This document shows positions 37,501 through 46,966 of a DNA stretch of 64,000 bases, in pieces. The DNA comes from Entomomonas moraniae (GTDB taxonomy: Bacteria; Pseudomonadota; Gammaproteobacteria; Pseudomonadales; Pseudomonadaceae), in assembly GCF_003991975.1 (NCBI RefSeq), contig NZ_CP029822.1:1488001-1552000 (forward strand), read 5' to 3'. Below the pieces are notes generated by a model. That model did not search any database, was not told where the DNA came from, and worked only from the letters and a program-made list of their open reading frames with translations. Both the position numbers and the translations under genes were made by a program. Each line of letters starts with the position of its first letter. Positions within the stretch are counted from its first letter, which is position 1.

Positions 37501-38131
37501 TAAAGTCTTACCTTGGCCTATAAAAACCTTTAACTCTACCTATTGCTATGTAGTATCACTACCTATTGCCATCTATTTATTTGCTTGGTTTTGGTTAGCT
37601 AATACTTATAGTACGGGTTCAATAGTCTTAATTCCCTATATTCCGCTTATTAATCCTTTAGAGTTAGGTTTAATAGCCGTCCTCACCAGCAGCTTTATTT
37701 GGTTAAATCGCTACCAACAGCATCTACCTATACAATTACCTTCCTACTTTATAAAAGGACTACTTGGCATTTCCCTCTTTGCGATGAGTACTGCTATAGT
37801 CTTCCGTACCGCATTCAACTGGTTAGGCGTTCCCTTTCACTTTGAGAGCCAAATTCACTCAATGAGTGTTCAAGCCAGTCTTTCTATTCTATGGACCATC
37901 ATTGCTCTAGCACTAATGATTAAAGGGCATCAAAAAGTAAGCCGCGAACTTTGGGGCATTGGCGCCGCATTAATTGCATTAGTGGTGGTTAAATTATTCT
38001 TTGTCGAATTAGGTAACAGTGGCAGTCTTGCACGGATTATCTCATTCACCATCGTCGGTTTATTACTTCTCATTGTCGGGTACTTTGCACCGCTCCCTCC
38101 AAAGAAAAAAGAACAAAATACCGTTGATTAA
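34541..38131 (+). CDS. Large DUF2339 polytopic membrane protein
   Basis: At 1196 residues this is the largest gene in the window. After an N-terminal membrane hairpin there is a basic coiled stretch (about 40-70), an acidic low-complexity linker to about residue 185, then some 25-30 hydrophobic helices to the end, with the DUF2339 opening WLLGGNTILKIGAIILFLGLAFLLRYA. Family members are uncharacterised inner-membrane proteins common in pseudomonads. The tail is lysine-rich. AGGAAA precedes the ATG. No functional motif is visible, and neighbours (lipoprotein, gpsA) give no clue. Confidence 0.88.
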   Translation: MQWVLLILGSILGFIIHNSFSSTFIGALLGAFIGLSIRVRQLSRIQKELYNNLHTLKNQIRQLQTKNIPPRLSEAKSTEEPIIDNPLENGSSPVSSVDNSIKNYAENIENTEFISSNELEIITSDEALHVQPISQASAIKLENIPPLDTSEQITASLVPERQHQAPSTRAQSPKEYQESVVSKVYSMARNWLLGGNTILKIGAIILFLGLAFLLRYATEGMTFPVEGRYIAVALGGCVMIGLGWYLRNAEHNYGLILQGTGVAILYLTSYAAMYLHQLLTPNVVFIFLLAFTALAALLALYQNALSLAIAATLGGFAAPVLASSGGGNHVALFCYLLLLNIGILSIAWFKAWRPLNIIGFIGTFGMGFAWGIKAYTPAMFWSTEPFLIIFFLLYIAIALLFARQKLYEKEHAPKTRQILLNWSIQQTNYLDATLIFGTPIVAFGLQYTLIQHFTYGSAISALTLGIFYLIQAFLFYHYGSKRITLLMETNLALGVIFTTLSIPLAFDAEWTSASWALEAAGVFWLSLKQHRKIGQFFSSFLQCAASISYISQLNRGSQTLIEGSSFGAVLLTLSLLFSLYQGLKYREALRLPEKIILPIFTILGCGFFYLLAPLNLMTQQIAIWWVIMGVLTLFIGNRIKYSTFFNCGQFIQLLAIIVFISQLPYKQLGIGFNSNSHLFILCLTMGGLLISNAFFIISYKKENSFIQDIRLLQITLLSGLIILHLAPLFILPWLWVACLWSILGCLMSLLARRFNSLLLLYFGLALTVVAISTFIINNTLSTTANSFFNSDFVSLLIISISSLIMAWQIQRSSTLTLSTLNLHTISRTLMVTGIILWSSAFIFEINSMVDRQYQDIVLLLAATLSLLIAGLSANYLKWQDLSLSQLLLIPIAFIFLNQNFLHPFSHFGWLVLGLLTAVHFFNLNRLENLMPRTSLLFCHTIGLWFIVITLSSGLSQLLHMTPTINHTWDWIVWMVVPSLWLFIILYCKVLPWPIKTFNSTYCYVVSLPIAIYLFAWFWLANTYSTGSIVLIPYIPLINPLELGLIAVLTSSFIWLNRYQQHLPIQLPSYFIKGLLGISLFAMSTAIVFRTAFNWLGVPFHFESQIHSMSVQASLSILWTIIALALMIKGHQKVSRELWGIGAALIALVVVKLFFVELGNSGSLARIISFTIVGLLLLIVGYFAPLPPKKKEQNTVD

Positions 38132-38138
38132 AAAATAA

Positions 38139-38162
38139 TAAAGGGTGAAAAATCACCCTTTA
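38139..38162. terminator. Hairpin between the DUF2339 gene and gpsA
   Basis: A perfect 10-bp stem TAAAGGGTGA/TCACCCTTTA (38139-38148 with 38153-38162). The minus-strand side is followed by TTATTTTTTAA, so it chiefly terminates gpsA. Confidence 0.75.
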
Positions 38163-38194
38163 GAAATTGCCTCAAAATAACATCAACTGATTAT

Positions 38195-39214
38195 TTAAAA
38201 GCCTTTAGCTGAAATAAAATCAACATCTGTTTTAGGTTCAGCAGTCATTAATTTTTCAATGACTGCTCCTAATTTCATACCGCCAAAGATAATAGCATAA
38301 AGTCCTGTGACCAGAGGCATATAAATATCTAAATCCTCAGATTTTGCTTTTAATACCTTGAGAGTATTTACCCCTTCAGCAACCTCACCAATTTGTTTAA
38401 TGGCCTCTTCTAGTGGAGTCCCCTGCCCTAAGGCATAACCCACTTGATAATTACGGCTTTTAGAGGAGTTACAAGTTACTAATAAATCACCAACTCCCGC
38501 CAGCCCTAAAAAAGTCATTGGATTAGCCCCTAACTTAACGGCAAACCGAGTCATTTCTGCCAATGCACGGGTGATAAGCATTGCTCGGGTATTTTCACCC
38601 ATACCTAACGCAACTGTCATACCTGACATAATAGCATACACATTTTTTAAAGCGCCACCTAACTCAACACCATAACGATCATTACTGGCGTAGACCCTAA
38701 ATGTTTTGTTGTGCAATACCTCCTGCACCCTTTGACATAAAGTATCGTCTTCGCTGGCTATCACTGTCGCTGTTAATGCATGCTCGGCAATTTCTTTAGC
38801 CAAATTAGGTCCCGACAATACACCAATTTTTGCTGTTGGTGCTAATTGTTGCAAAATTTGACTCATTAACAAAAAAGTATTCGCCTCAATACCTTTTGTC
38901 ATACTTACTAGCATTTTATTGTTGAGTTGCGAGGCGATAGGTTTTAATACTTCACGTAATGCTACAGAGGGTAAAGCAATAAAAAGTAAGTCAGGGGAAA
39001 TAGCCTGCTGCAAATCAGTAGTTGGCTCGACATCCTCATGAATTCTTACCCCTTTTAAATAGCGAGGACTATAACGTTCACGGCGAATAATATTTACTTG
39101 CTCCTGATCTCGCATCCACATCAATACAGCATAACCATTTTCTGCAAGCAAGTTCGCTAACGCTGTCCCAAAATTACCGCCACCAATGACAGCTACTGTT
39201 TTTTTAGCACTCAT
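38195..39214 (-). CDS. gpsA: Glycerol-3-phosphate dehydrogenase [NAD(P)+]
   Basis: GpsA reduces dihydroxyacetone phosphate to sn-glycerol 3-phosphate, the backbone for phospholipids. The 339 residues have the N-terminal Rossmann motif [10 protein letters not shown] (11-20), [10 protein letters not shown], the catalytic Lys in [12 protein letters not shown], and [19 protein letters not shown] precedes the ATG. It is divergent from fabA-fabB across a 262-bp region, so glycerolipid backbone and unsaturated acyl-chain synthesis are neighbours. Confidence 0.95.
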   Translation of the reverse strand: MSAKKTVAVIGGGNFGTALANLLAENGYAVLMWMRDQEQVNIIRRERYSPRYLKGVRIHEDVEPTTDLQQAISPDLLFIALPSVALREVLKPIASQLNNKMLVSMTKGIEANTFLLMSQILQQLAPTAKIGVLSGPNLAKEIAEHALTATVIASEDDTLCQRVQEVLHNKTFRVYASNDRYGVELGGALKNVYAIMSGMTVALGMGENTRAMLITRALAEMTRFAVKLGANPMTFLGLAGVGDLLVTCNSSKSRNYQVGYALGQGTPLEEAIKQIGEVAEGVNTLKVLKAKSEDLDIYMPLVTGLYAIIFGGMKLGAVIEKLMTAEPKTDVDFISAKGF

Positions 39215-39376
39215 ATTCGCCCCTGTTTCTCATCATTTTAAGCCAGTATATTTTAATTTATACTAAATTATGTATTCAATGTTTTAGAATATTTGTATTT
39301 TGTTAGTATTAAAAGGTAAAATAAACCTTTTATAAATAGTAGCCGCCCGTTCGTTAAAGAGATTGTTAGACTATAT

Positions 39377-39382
39377 TATAAT
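39377..39382 (+). promoter_or_regulatory. Candidate -10 element of fabA-fabB
   Basis: A perfect TATAAT lies 95 bp upstream of fabA, with TTAAAG 17 bp further up as a weak -35. In pseudomonads this operon is controlled by DesT or FabR-type repressors; I did not find a clear operator palindrome. Confidence 0.35.
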
Positions 39383-39476
39383 TTGTTCCTGCAGTTATGA
39401 ATCATGTGGGCATGATAGCGAATAGTTTAGCAGGTAGCTATAACCTTTTAAATGATAGATAGTCGAAGGAGTTTAC

Positions 39477-39992
39477 ATGATTCAACAACACAGTTATTCC
39501 TATGAGGACCTGCTTAAGTGCAGTCGAGGAGAACTGTTTGGTCCAGGTAATGCACAATTACCTGCCCCTAACATGTTAATGATGGATCGAATAATTACAA
39601 TAAACTCAACGGGCGGAAAATATGGTAAGGGTGAAATTATAGCTGAGTTAGATATTCATCCTGATCTATGGTTCTTCCAATGTCACTTCATTGGTGATCC
39701 AGTCATGCCTGGTTGCTTAGGACTAGATGCATTATGGCAACTAGTTGGCTTTCACCTTGGCTGGCAAGGCTACCCTGGTCGTGGTCGAGCATTGGGAGCG
39801 GGAGAAGTCAAATTCTCTGGCCAAGTTAAGCCTCATGCTAAAAAATTAACTTATCACATTCACATTAGACGTACTATTAGCCGTACACTCGTGCTAGCTA
39901 TTGCTGATGGCAGTGTAAGCGTTGATGGTAAAGAAATTTATATTGCTGACGGTTTACGCGTTGGCTTATTTACATCCACTGATAACTTCTAA
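39477..39992 (+). CDS. fabA: 3-hydroxydecanoyl-ACP dehydratase/isomerase
   Basis: FabA dehydrates 3-hydroxydecanoyl-ACP and isomerises trans-2- to cis-3-decenoyl-ACP, the entry to unsaturated fatty acids. It has 171 residues with the hot-dog fold catalytic pair His70 ([11 protein letters not shown]) and Asp84 (LGLDALWQL) at the usual numbering. AAGGAG precedes the ATG. fabB follows after 11 bp, as in the pseudomonad fabAB operon, so the anaerobic unsaturated fatty acid route is complete here. Confidence 0.97.
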   Translation: MIQQHSYSYEDLLKCSRGELFGPGNAQLPAPNMLMMDRIITINSTGGKYGKGEIIAELDIHPDLWFFQCHFIGDPVMPGCLGLDALWQLVGFHLGWQGYPGRGRALGAGEVKFSGQVKPHAKKLTYHIHIRRTISRTLVLAIADGSVSVDGKEIYIADGLRVGLFTSTDNF

Positions 39993-40003
39993 GGATTTTT
40001 CGT

Positions 40004-41221
40004 ATGCGCCGTATTGTTATTACTGGTCTGGGTATTACATCTTGCTTAGGTAACGATAAAGAAACTGTTTCAACTAGCCTGCGCACTGGTCGCTCAGGTA
40101 TCCGCTTTAATCCAGAATATGCTGAAATGGGATTACGCAGCCATGTCTGCGGCTCAATCGATCTTGATTTAGACGAACTCATTGACCGTAAAGTTAAACG
40201 CTTTATGGGAGATGCAGCAGCATTCTCTTATTTAGCAATGAAACAAGCTATTGCTGATGCTAACCTCTCAGAGGAGCAAGTTTCTAGTCCTCGAGTTGGT
40301 TTAATTGCAGGCAGCGGTGGAGCATCTACTTTTAACCAAATGGATGCGTTAGACACTTTACGTGCTAAAGGCATTAAACGTGTAGGGCCTTATCGTGTAA
40401 CCCGTACTATGGGAAGCACTGTTTCAGCTTGTTTGGCTACACCTTTTAAAATCAAAGGGATTAACTACTCTGTTTCTTCTGCTTGTGCTACCAGTGCTCA
40501 CTGTATCGGTATTGCCATGGAACAAATCCAAATGGGAAAACAAGACATTGTTTTTGCAGGCGGTGGTGAAGAGGAGCATTGGACTCAATCTTTCCTATTT
40601 GATGCAATGGGTGCTCTATCAAGCCAATACAATGATACTCCTGAGAAAGCTTCACGGGCCTATGACGCAAACCGCGATGGTTTCGTTATTGCAGGCGGAG
40701 GCGGTATGGTTGTTGTTGAGGAATTAGAACATGCATTAAAGCGTGGTGCTAAAATTTATGCCGAGCTAGTTGGTTATGCTGCAACGTCTGATGGTTACGA
40801 CATGGTAGCGCCTAGTGGTGAAGGAGCTATACGCTGTATGGAGCAAGCACTTGCCATGACATCGGGTCCTATTGATTATTTAAATACCCATGGTACTTCT
40901 ACACCTGTCGGTGATATTGCTGAAATTAAAGCAGTACGTGAAGTATTTAAAGGCAATGCACCAACCATTAGTTCAACCAAAAGCTTATCAGGCCATTCAT
41001 TAGGAGCAGCTGGTGTACAAGAGGCTATTTATAGCTTATTAATGATGGAAGGTAATTTTATTGCGGGCTCTGCCAATATTGAGACTATCGACCCTGCAGT
41101 TGCTGATCTACCAATACTAACAGCAACGCGTGAGAATGTAACACTTAACCAAGTGATGTCAAATAGTTTTGGATTTGGTGGCACGAATGCAACCTTAATC
41201 TTTAAGCGTTTTGAAAAATAA
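40004..41221 (+). CDS. fabB: 3-oxoacyl-ACP synthase I
   Basis: FabB elongates the cis-3-decenoyl-ACP produced by FabA. The 405 residues contain the Cys-His-His triad of ketosynthases: Cys161 (SSACATSAH), His296 ([11 protein letters not shown]) and His331 ([11 protein letters not shown]). AAGGA precedes the ATG. It is in an operon with fabA and ends at a strong bidirectional terminator. Confidence 0.97.
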   Translation: MRRIVITGLGITSCLGNDKETVSTSLRTGRSGIRFNPEYAEMGLRSHVCGSIDLDLDELIDRKVKRFMGDAAAFSYLAMKQAIADANLSEEQVSSPRVGLIAGSGGASTFNQMDALDTLRAKGIKRVGPYRVTRTMGSTVSACLATPFKIKGINYSVSSACATSAHCIGIAMEQIQMGKQDIVFAGGGEEEHWTQSFLFDAMGALSSQYNDTPEKASRAYDANRDGFVIAGGGGMVVVEELEHALKRGAKIYAELVGYAATSDGYDMVAPSGEGAIRCMEQALAMTSGPIDYLNTHGTSTPVGDIAEIKAVREVFKGNAPTISSTKSLSGHSLGAAGVQEAIYSLLMMEGNFIAGSANIETIDPAVADLPILTATRENVTLNQVMSNSFGFGGTNATLIFKRFEK

Positions 41222-41233
41222 TAATGCAGTGCT

Positions 41234-41262
41234 AAAAAAGGGGCTTGAAAAGCCCCTTTTTT
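41234..41262. terminator. Bidirectional terminator between fabB and mlaA
   Basis: A 12-bp stem (AAAAAAGGGGCT with AGCCCCTTTTTT, 41234-41245 and 41251-41262) has a 5-base loop and A/T tracts on both sides. Confidence 0.92.
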
Positions 41263-41288
41263 ATTGATCTGATCAGTTAATAGGAAGA

Positions 41289-41993
41289 CTAAAAATCGTC
41301 TTCTACATAACCTTTAATCTTATATTCTCTATTTTCTAAATACGCATTACGTATAAAAATATAAGGATCACCCACAATCATTTTATCAAGAGGTAACAAT
41401 TGTACTCGGGTATCAACGATATCAACGCCCCAAATAGCATACTGTACACCATCATCGTTAATATAGTTATCTACTGACATAAAGTAATCAGGTACTTTAC
41501 CTGTTGCATCTCTCACCGTGCTTGGGCCTAAGAAAGGTAAAACCACATAAGGTCCTGTTGGAACCCCCCAATAACCAAGCGTTTGTCCAAAATCTTGATC
41601 ACTACGTTGCAATCCCATTTTAGAACCCACATCAAAAAAACCTAACAAACCAAAGGTACTATTGAAACCGAATCGTGCTAAATCAACACCAGCGTCATTA
41701 AATTTCAGTTGCAAAACATTATTACCAAAATTCTTAGCTTCGCCTAGGTTATTAAGCATATTAGTTACTCCATGCTGCACAAATGTTGGAGTAACCCATT
41801 GATAACCTTCTGCAATTGGTTTTAATGTGTAATGATCAAGTACTGAGTTAAAAACAAAAACAGGACGATTAAAACCTTCCCAAGGATCACTAGTTTCCTC
41901 TGCCCAACCTGTATTAACCAATAAACTACTTAACCCAATAGTTAATAGTATTTTTTTAAAAAAACGCACCTTGCTCACAGACAGAGGGCTCAT
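41289..41993 (-). CDS. mlaA: Phospholipid-transport protein MlaA (VacJ family)
   Basis: MlaA removes misplaced phospholipids from the outer leaflet of the outer membrane and hands them to MlaC. The 234-residue protein shows DPWEGFNRPVFVFN, the helical ring segment and FGQTLGYWGVPTGPYVVLPFLGPST. It has a signal peptide ending near Gly-Trp-Ala/Glu. There is no cysteine in the leader, so it lacks the lipobox that makes E. coli MlaA a lipoprotein. A TTG-started frame reaches 42005, but GGAG lies 6 bases before ATG 41991-41993. The mlaFEDCB genes are not in the window. Confidence 0.92.
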   Translation of the reverse strand: MSPLSVSKVRFFKKILLTIGLSSLLVNTGWAEETSDPWEGFNRPVFVFNSVLDHYTLKPIAEGYQWVTPTFVQHGVTNMLNNLGEAKNFGNNVLQLKFNDAGVDLARFGFNSTFGLLGFFDVGSKMGLQRSDQDFGQTLGYWGVPTGPYVVLPFLGPSTVRDATGKVPDYFMSVDNYINDDGVQYAIWGVDIVDTRVQLLPLDKMIVGDPYIFIRNAYLENREYKIKGYVEDDF

Positions 41994-42274
41994 AACTATC
42001 TCCAAAATATCCCAGTATTCTAATGCTATAAATGCATAGTATAGCTAATTAATTTTTCTTACAATAATAGTTTGTATCTATTTTGTACTAATGTAGCGTT
42101 TTAGACCATAAAAATATTAATCACTATAATGTTATTGAAAACGCACAAAAATAGTGCATAATTTACTAACATGGCTATAAGACCCTGTGGATCATTATAA
42201 GTTTCAAGGATTACTAAACCCATTCAGGTTGGTTTAATTTTTGCATAATCCCTTAAAACAATGGGAAAAGCGTT

Positions 42275-43336
42275 ATGTCACTCACACGAGCACTCAGTCA
42301 ATCCTTACTGGATAATTTAACTATCAATATTATTGTATTAAATCACCAGTTACAAGTTAACTATATCAATCCATCAGCAGAAGTAATGCTAGCAACAAGC
42401 CATCAACGTTGTCTCAATTTGCCGATTAACGAGATAATCACCGAGCAAAGTCAAGATATTACCCTAGAAGAAGCGCTCAAAAAAGGGCACCCCTGCACCA
42501 AACTAGACGCCCATTTAATTCTTCATGATAATCAGTCTATTATGGCAGATTACGTAATTACCCCTATACAAGCCGATAATGAAACCTACTATTTGATTGA
42601 AATTTCTACCTTAGAAGCACTAAAGATTTCCAGAGATAAAGTCACCCATACACAACTTGAAGGCAATAAAATGTTACTGCGTGGGTTAGCCCATGAGATA
42701 AAAAATCCTCTTGGTGGAATCCGTGGTGCAGCACAACTACTTGAAAGAGAATTAACAGATAATATTTTTAAAGAGTATACCCGTATTTTTATAGAGGAAG
42801 CAGATAGAATCAGTAATCTGGTTGATCAAATGCTGGGAACAAACAAACTCCCCCAACTTGAAATCACCAATATTCATGAAATACTTGAGCGCGTTTATCA
42901 ACTCATTGCTGCTGAGAGCCAAGGGCACATTAAACTTATAAAAGACTATGACCCTAGTATCCCTGAACTTAGGATTGACGCCCAACAAATGATACAGGCA
43001 CTACTAAATATCTCGCGTAATGCATTACAAGCGGTCACAGAAAGTAATGTTGATGTACCTTGTATACGTTTCAAAACCCGTATTATTCGACAACTAACGA
43101 TTGGAACAGCCCGCCATAAAATGGTACTGAGTATCGAAATTATTGATAATGGCCCAGGTATACCCGACGCTATCAAAGACACCCTATTCTATCCATTAGT
43201 GAGTGGACGCTCAGAAGGAACAGGTCTAGGACTATCTATCACTCAAAATATTATTACCCAACACAAAGGCGTTATTGAGTGTCACAGCCAACCAGGGGAG
43301 ACAACCTTTAGTCTTTTTCTCCCTTTTAAGGAGTAA
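42275..43336 (+). CDS. ntrB: Nitrogen regulation sensor kinase NtrB
   Basis: NtrB controls NtrC phosphorylation in response to PII and glutamine status. The 353 residues hold a PAS domain (about 10-115), the phospho-acceptor His140 in GLAHEIKNPLGG, the N box NISRNALQAV, DNGPGIP and GTGLGLSITQNI. It has no membrane helix, so it is soluble. GGGA precedes the ATG. ntrC follows after 4 bp. glnA, often just upstream, is not here; the upstream 281 bp are non-coding. Confidence 0.95.
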   Translation: MSLTRALSQSLLDNLTINIIVLNHQLQVNYINPSAEVMLATSHQRCLNLPINEIITEQSQDITLEEALKKGHPCTKLDAHLILHDNQSIMADYVITPIQADNETYYLIEISTLEALKISRDKVTHTQLEGNKMLLRGLAHEIKNPLGGIRGAAQLLERELTDNIFKEYTRIFIEEADRISNLVDQMLGTNKLPQLEITNIHEILERVYQLIAAESQGHIKLIKDYDPSIPELRIDAQQMIQALLNISRNALQAVTESNVDVPCIRFKTRIIRQLTIGTARHKMVLSIEIIDNGPGIPDAIKDTLFYPLVSGRSEGTGLGLSITQNIITQHKGVIECHSQPGETTFSLFLPFKE

Positions 43337-43340
43337 ACTA

Positions 43341-44774
43341 ATGACAAATCGCTTAGAACACGTTTGGATTGTTGATGATGATAAATCAATCCGTTGGGTT
43401 TTAGAAAAAGCATTACAACAAGCCCAAATGCAGACCAAAACCTTTGAAAGAGCTGATGCTTTATTGCAAGCATTACAAGATAACCAGCCTGATGTAATTA
43501 TTTCAGATATTCGGATACCAGGAACAACAGGACTAGATTTATTAAGTCATATCAAAAATAATTTCCCTAAAATTCCTGTCATTATTATTACGGCACATTC
43601 CGACTTAGACAGCGCTGTAACCTCCTATCAAAGTGGAGCATTTGAATACCTACCAAAACCCTTTGATATTGATGAAGCCATCTCTCTCGTCAAGCGTGCT
43701 TATATTCATAGCCAAGAATTGAATCAGACACAAACAACGACTCCACCTCCCTCCTCCGTCTCAGAAATCATCGGCGAAGCTCCCGCCATGCAAGAAGTTT
43801 TTCGAGCCATCGGACGACTTAGTCAATCCAATATCACTGTTTTAATTAATGGTGCCTCAGGAACGGGGAAAGAACTAGTCGCCCATGCACTACATAAACA
43901 CAGCCCTCGTAGTCGAGCCCCTTTTATTGCTTTAAATATGGCGGCTATCCCCAAAGACCTTATGGAGTCAGAACTTTTTGGCCATGAAAAGGGAGCTTTC
44001 ACAGGTGCCACGACTTTACGCCAAGGGCGTTTTGAGCAAGCGAATGGTGGCACATTATTTCTTGATGAAATAGGTGATATGCCTGCTGATACACAAACAC
44101 GCTTATTGCGTGTTCTCGCTGACGGGGAATTCTACCGTGTTGGTGGGCATACGCCTATTAAAGTGGATGTCCGAATCATTGCGGCTACCCATCAAAATAT
44201 CGAACAACGAGTAAAAGAAGGCTTATTTCGAGAAGATTTATTTCATCGCCTTAACGTGATTCGTATCCAGATTCCCAAACTTTCCGAGCGTCGTGAAGAT
44301 ATTCCTAGTTTAGCTAAGCACTTCTTACAACAAACTGCAAAAGATCTTGCCGTTGAACCGAAACTTTTAAAACCAGCAACAGAAGAATACTTAAAAAATC
44401 TGCCTTGGCCAGGTAACGTACGGCAACTAGAAAATATTTGCCGTTGGATAACCGTGATGGCATCAGGACGCGATGTACATATCGATGATCTTCCCCATGA
44501 AATAACAAGTCAAACTACTGAAACTACTAAAAGCACAAATTGGCAAACACAACTAAAAACATGGGTTGAACAATCCCTTGAGGAGGGAAAAACCAATCTA
44601 CTCGCCGAAGCCTTACCTATCTTTGAAACAATCATGATAGAAGCTACTCTAAAACATACGGCTGGGAGACGACGTGAAGCTTCCGAACTACTAGGCTGGG
44701 GAAGGAATACACTGACGCGAAAAATCAAAGAGCTTGATCTTGAGAAAAGCATTAAGATCGACACACTTGACTAG
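43341..44774 (+). CDS. ntrC: Nitrogen regulation response regulator NtrC
   Basis: NtrC activates sigma-54 promoters when phosphorylated at Asp56 (ISDIRIPG; acidic pocket at residues 12-14). The central AAA+ domain has Walker A GASGTGKE, the sigma-54-contact GAFTGA loop and LFLDEIGDMP, and the Fis-type C-terminal helix-turn-helix ends with GRNTLTRKIKEL. A longer frame starts at 43275 inside ntrB, but AAGGAG lies 8 bases before ATG 43341, giving 477 residues, close to the usual length. It is coupled with ntrB. Confidence 0.96.
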   Translation: MTNRLEHVWIVDDDKSIRWVLEKALQQAQMQTKTFERADALLQALQDNQPDVIISDIRIPGTTGLDLLSHIKNNFPKIPVIIITAHSDLDSAVTSYQSGAFEYLPKPFDIDEAISLVKRAYIHSQELNQTQTTTPPPSSVSEIIGEAPAMQEVFRAIGRLSQSNITVLINGASGTGKELVAHALHKHSPRSRAPFIALNMAAIPKDLMESELFGHEKGAFTGATTLRQGRFEQANGGTLFLDEIGDMPADTQTRLLRVLADGEFYRVGGHTPIKVDVRIIAATHQNIEQRVKEGLFREDLFHRLNVIRIQIPKLSERREDIPSLAKHFLQQTAKDLAVEPKLLKPATEEYLKNLPWPGNVRQLENICRWITVMASGRDVHIDDLPHEITSQTTETTKSTNWQTQLKTWVEQSLEEGKTNLLAEALPIFETIMIEATLKHTAGRRREASELLGWGRNTLTRKIKELDLEKSIKIDTLD

Positions 44775-44784
44775 CATCTTAAAA

Positions 44785-44808
44785 AAAGAGAGGAAAAATC
44801 CTCTCTTT
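44785..44808. terminator. Hairpin between ntrC and the AEC transporter gene
   Basis: A perfect 10-bp stem AAAGAGAGGA/TCCTCTCTTT (44785-44794 with 44799-44808). The distal arm reaches into the TAA stop of the minus-strand gene, and the A run before it gives that strand a T tract. Confidence 0.75.
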
Positions 44809-45772
44809 AGGTCAATAATGTTACCAATGCGGTCACTGTAATAAGCATACCAACGGTTGATACAGCTAAAATTGATGAAGCTTGCTGTTGATACTTCTGA
44901 TAACGTGTTGCTAACAACACAATCATAGGGCCTGAAGGTAATGCAGCCAATAATAGTCCCTCATTGAAAACAATAGAACCTTTGGTCATATGAAAAATAA
45001 AAGCCACGCCTAAAAATAATAACGGTAAGCCAATATTTTTTAGCATCGCAATTAACAGGACTTCGCCAGTGAATTTAAACTTATTAGCAGCAATGGTCAT
45101 CCCTGCAACAAAGACAGCTAGTCCCGCGGTTGCTTTACCGATCAACTCTAACGAGTGAAGTACTACCGCTGGCATTGGAATATTTAAAAATACAAGGATA
45201 AACGCTAATAAAGGCGCCCATACAAAAGGTGTTTTGAAAATAGCTTGATAAATAGATTCGCCTAATAACTTACCTATTGTATAACGCTGACCAGAGTTTT
45301 CACCTAAATTAATTTTAATAATAATAGTTGCTAGCGGAACGAGAAATACGTTAATAACAACGGATATGATACTTACTGCAACACCACTTTCAACCCCATA
45401 AAGTGCACCTAAAAGTGCAGGGCCATAAAAAGGCCCAGCAGAGAAGCTGACGGCGAGACCCGCAATAGCAGATTCAATCACAGAACGCTTAAACAGCAAT
45501 TTAGTCAAAAAGAAACCAAATGCAAAAGCGAGTAATAAGCAAACCAATAAAGCAAAGAACAAGGGTAGTTCTTCCAGTAACTTCGCCCTTGAAACAGTTA
45601 CCGTACCTACAAAAAGTGCTGGAGGTAAAGCAAAATTCAACACTAACTCGTTTATCGTGTGAATAGGATTTCCCTCTGTGCCAAAAAAGCGCTTTTTTCC
45701 TGCCCAAAAACCAAAAGCTAATACAAAAATAATAGGGATAACAACACCCGCTGACTGAAAAATATGACCCAT
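44807..45772 (-). CDS. AEC family permease (auxin-efflux/malonate-type)
   Basis: This 321-residue protein has about ten membrane helices in two inverted halves, with the conserved LNFALPPALFVG region in the first half and TAGLAVFVAGM in the second. AEC members export or import small organic acids (MdcF malonate, Oenococcus malate); the substrate cannot be read from sequence. A GTG start two codons upstream is possible, but GGAGG lies 9 bases from ATG 45770-45772. It follows an MFS gene by 21 bp and probably shares its transcript. Confidence 0.85.
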   Translation of the reverse strand: MGHIFQSAGVVIPIIFVLAFGFWAGKKRFFGTEGNPIHTINELVLNFALPPALFVGTVTVSRAKLLEELPLFFALLVCLLLAFAFGFFLTKLLFKRSVIESAIAGLAVSFSAGPFYGPALLGALYGVESGVAVSIISVVINVFLVPLATIIIKINLGENSGQRYTIGKLLGESIYQAIFKTPFVWAPLLAFILVFLNIPMPAVVLHSLELIGKATAGLAVFVAGMTIAANKFKFTGEVLLIAMLKNIGLPLLFLGVAFIFHMTKGSIVFNEGLLLAALPSGPMIVLLATRYQKYQQQASSILAVSTVGMLITVTALVTLLT

Positions 45773-45793
45773 ACTCACTTACCTCCAGATAAA

Positions 45794-46966
45794 CTACGGC
45801 TTACTATGACCAACTAATAAAGCAACAGCAATACTTGAAACCAATAAAGCAATAAATGATAAATGTAAGCCTACAATATGAGCTAAAAAGCCTATCATCG
45901 GTGGGCCAAACAACATCATGACATAACCCATCATCGCCACTGACGCAATAGCCGCTGAAGAAGTTACCCCTTTAGGCTTAACTCTATCAGACAACGTCAG
46001 TAAACAAGGAAAAATAATTGAGATACCTATACCTGCAAACGTAAAACCAATAATAGCCACGACAGGTGAATGGCTAAACAATGCGATTAACAAGCCTAGC
46101 GCAGAACAAAGGCCACCTAGCTGAATCGCTTTAATACGACCAATATAATCAACCCAGCGATCACCGAATAATCGACCAAGCGCCATGGTTCCTGTAAAAA
46201 AAGCCAAGCCCAAAGCAGCTACTGATTCAGTCGCTTTCATATTTTCTAAGAATAAGGCTGACCAATCGGCCATCGCCCCCTCGACAAATACAGCAGCGGC
46301 AGCAACAAAGCCTAAGACCCACAACTTCCCTTTGGGAACAACAAACAGCGGTGTTTTTACTTCTTCTACATCAACAGGCAAACTATCAATATTTTTTAAT
46401 AAATGTTGTTGGTTAAACAAGACGCCCACAATAAGGAATAAAGAAACAATCAATAAATGATGCCCCGGAATCATATGGTACCTAGCAACAAAACCTCCAA
46501 ACAAAGCACCTAGCATAGCACCTACACTAAAAACACCATGAAAGGAAGACATAATAGATCGTTGGTATAACTTTTCTAACGCAGCGGCTTGGTCGTTCAT
46601 TGAAATATCAATTAATCCCATCCCTAAGCCAAACATAATAAATGCACCAGCAAGAAAAATAACACTCGGGGCAAAGCCAATTAAAGAAATAGCAATCAAG
46701 ACAAGGTATGCAGCAACAGGGGTTATCCGATGGCTACCAAAGCGACTGATCAAGAAACTTGACATCAAAGTAGCCATAAAGGAACTAAAAACGGGGCAAA
46801 GTAGTAAAAACCCCCAATCTATTTTCGTCAGCTGTAATTTCTCTTGAATAAAAGGAGTGCGAACAGCCCAACTACTAAAACTTAATCCTGCCAAACCAAA
46901 AAAAAACGCAATGGATAGACGTAACCTTTTTAAATTATCGCCTACCTGAGAAATAGTTGAATTCAT
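45794..46966 (-). CDS. MFS transporter, YbjJ-like
   Basis: The 390-residue protein has 12 predicted membrane helices and the early motif FSSWAVRTPFIQEKL with a conserved arginine, similar to the YbjJ/fucose-permease-like branch of the MFS. A loop with acidic residues separates the two six-helix halves near residue 200. No substrate can be assigned. The ATG at 46966 lacks a Shine-Dalgarno. It is the first gene of a likely two-transporter operon with the AEC permease. Confidence 0.82.
   Translation of the reverse strand: MNSTISQVGDNLKRLRLSIAFFFGLAGLSFSSWAVRTPFIQEKLQLTKIDWGFLLLCPVFSSFMATLMSSFLISRFGSHRITPVAAYLVLIAISLIGFAPSVIFLAGAFIMFGLGMGLIDISMNDQAAALEKLYQRSIMSSFHGVFSVGAMLGALFGGFVARYHMIPGHHLLIVSLFLIVGVLFNQQHLLKNIDSLPVDVEEVKTPLFVVPKGKLWVLGFVAAAAVFVEGAMADWSALFLENMKATESVAALGLAFFTGTMALGRLFGDRWVDYIGRIKAIQLGGLCSALGLLIALFSHSPVVAIIGFTFAGIGISIIFPCLLTLSDRVKPKGVTSSAAIASVAMMGYVMMLFGPPMIGFLAHIVGLHLSFIALLVSSIAVALLVGHSKP

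Noticed and set aside
42006-42274. Sigma-54 promoter for ntrB
   Set aside because: I looked for TGGCAC-N5-TTGC in the leader and found no acceptable match; nearby TGCATAATT is not close enough.
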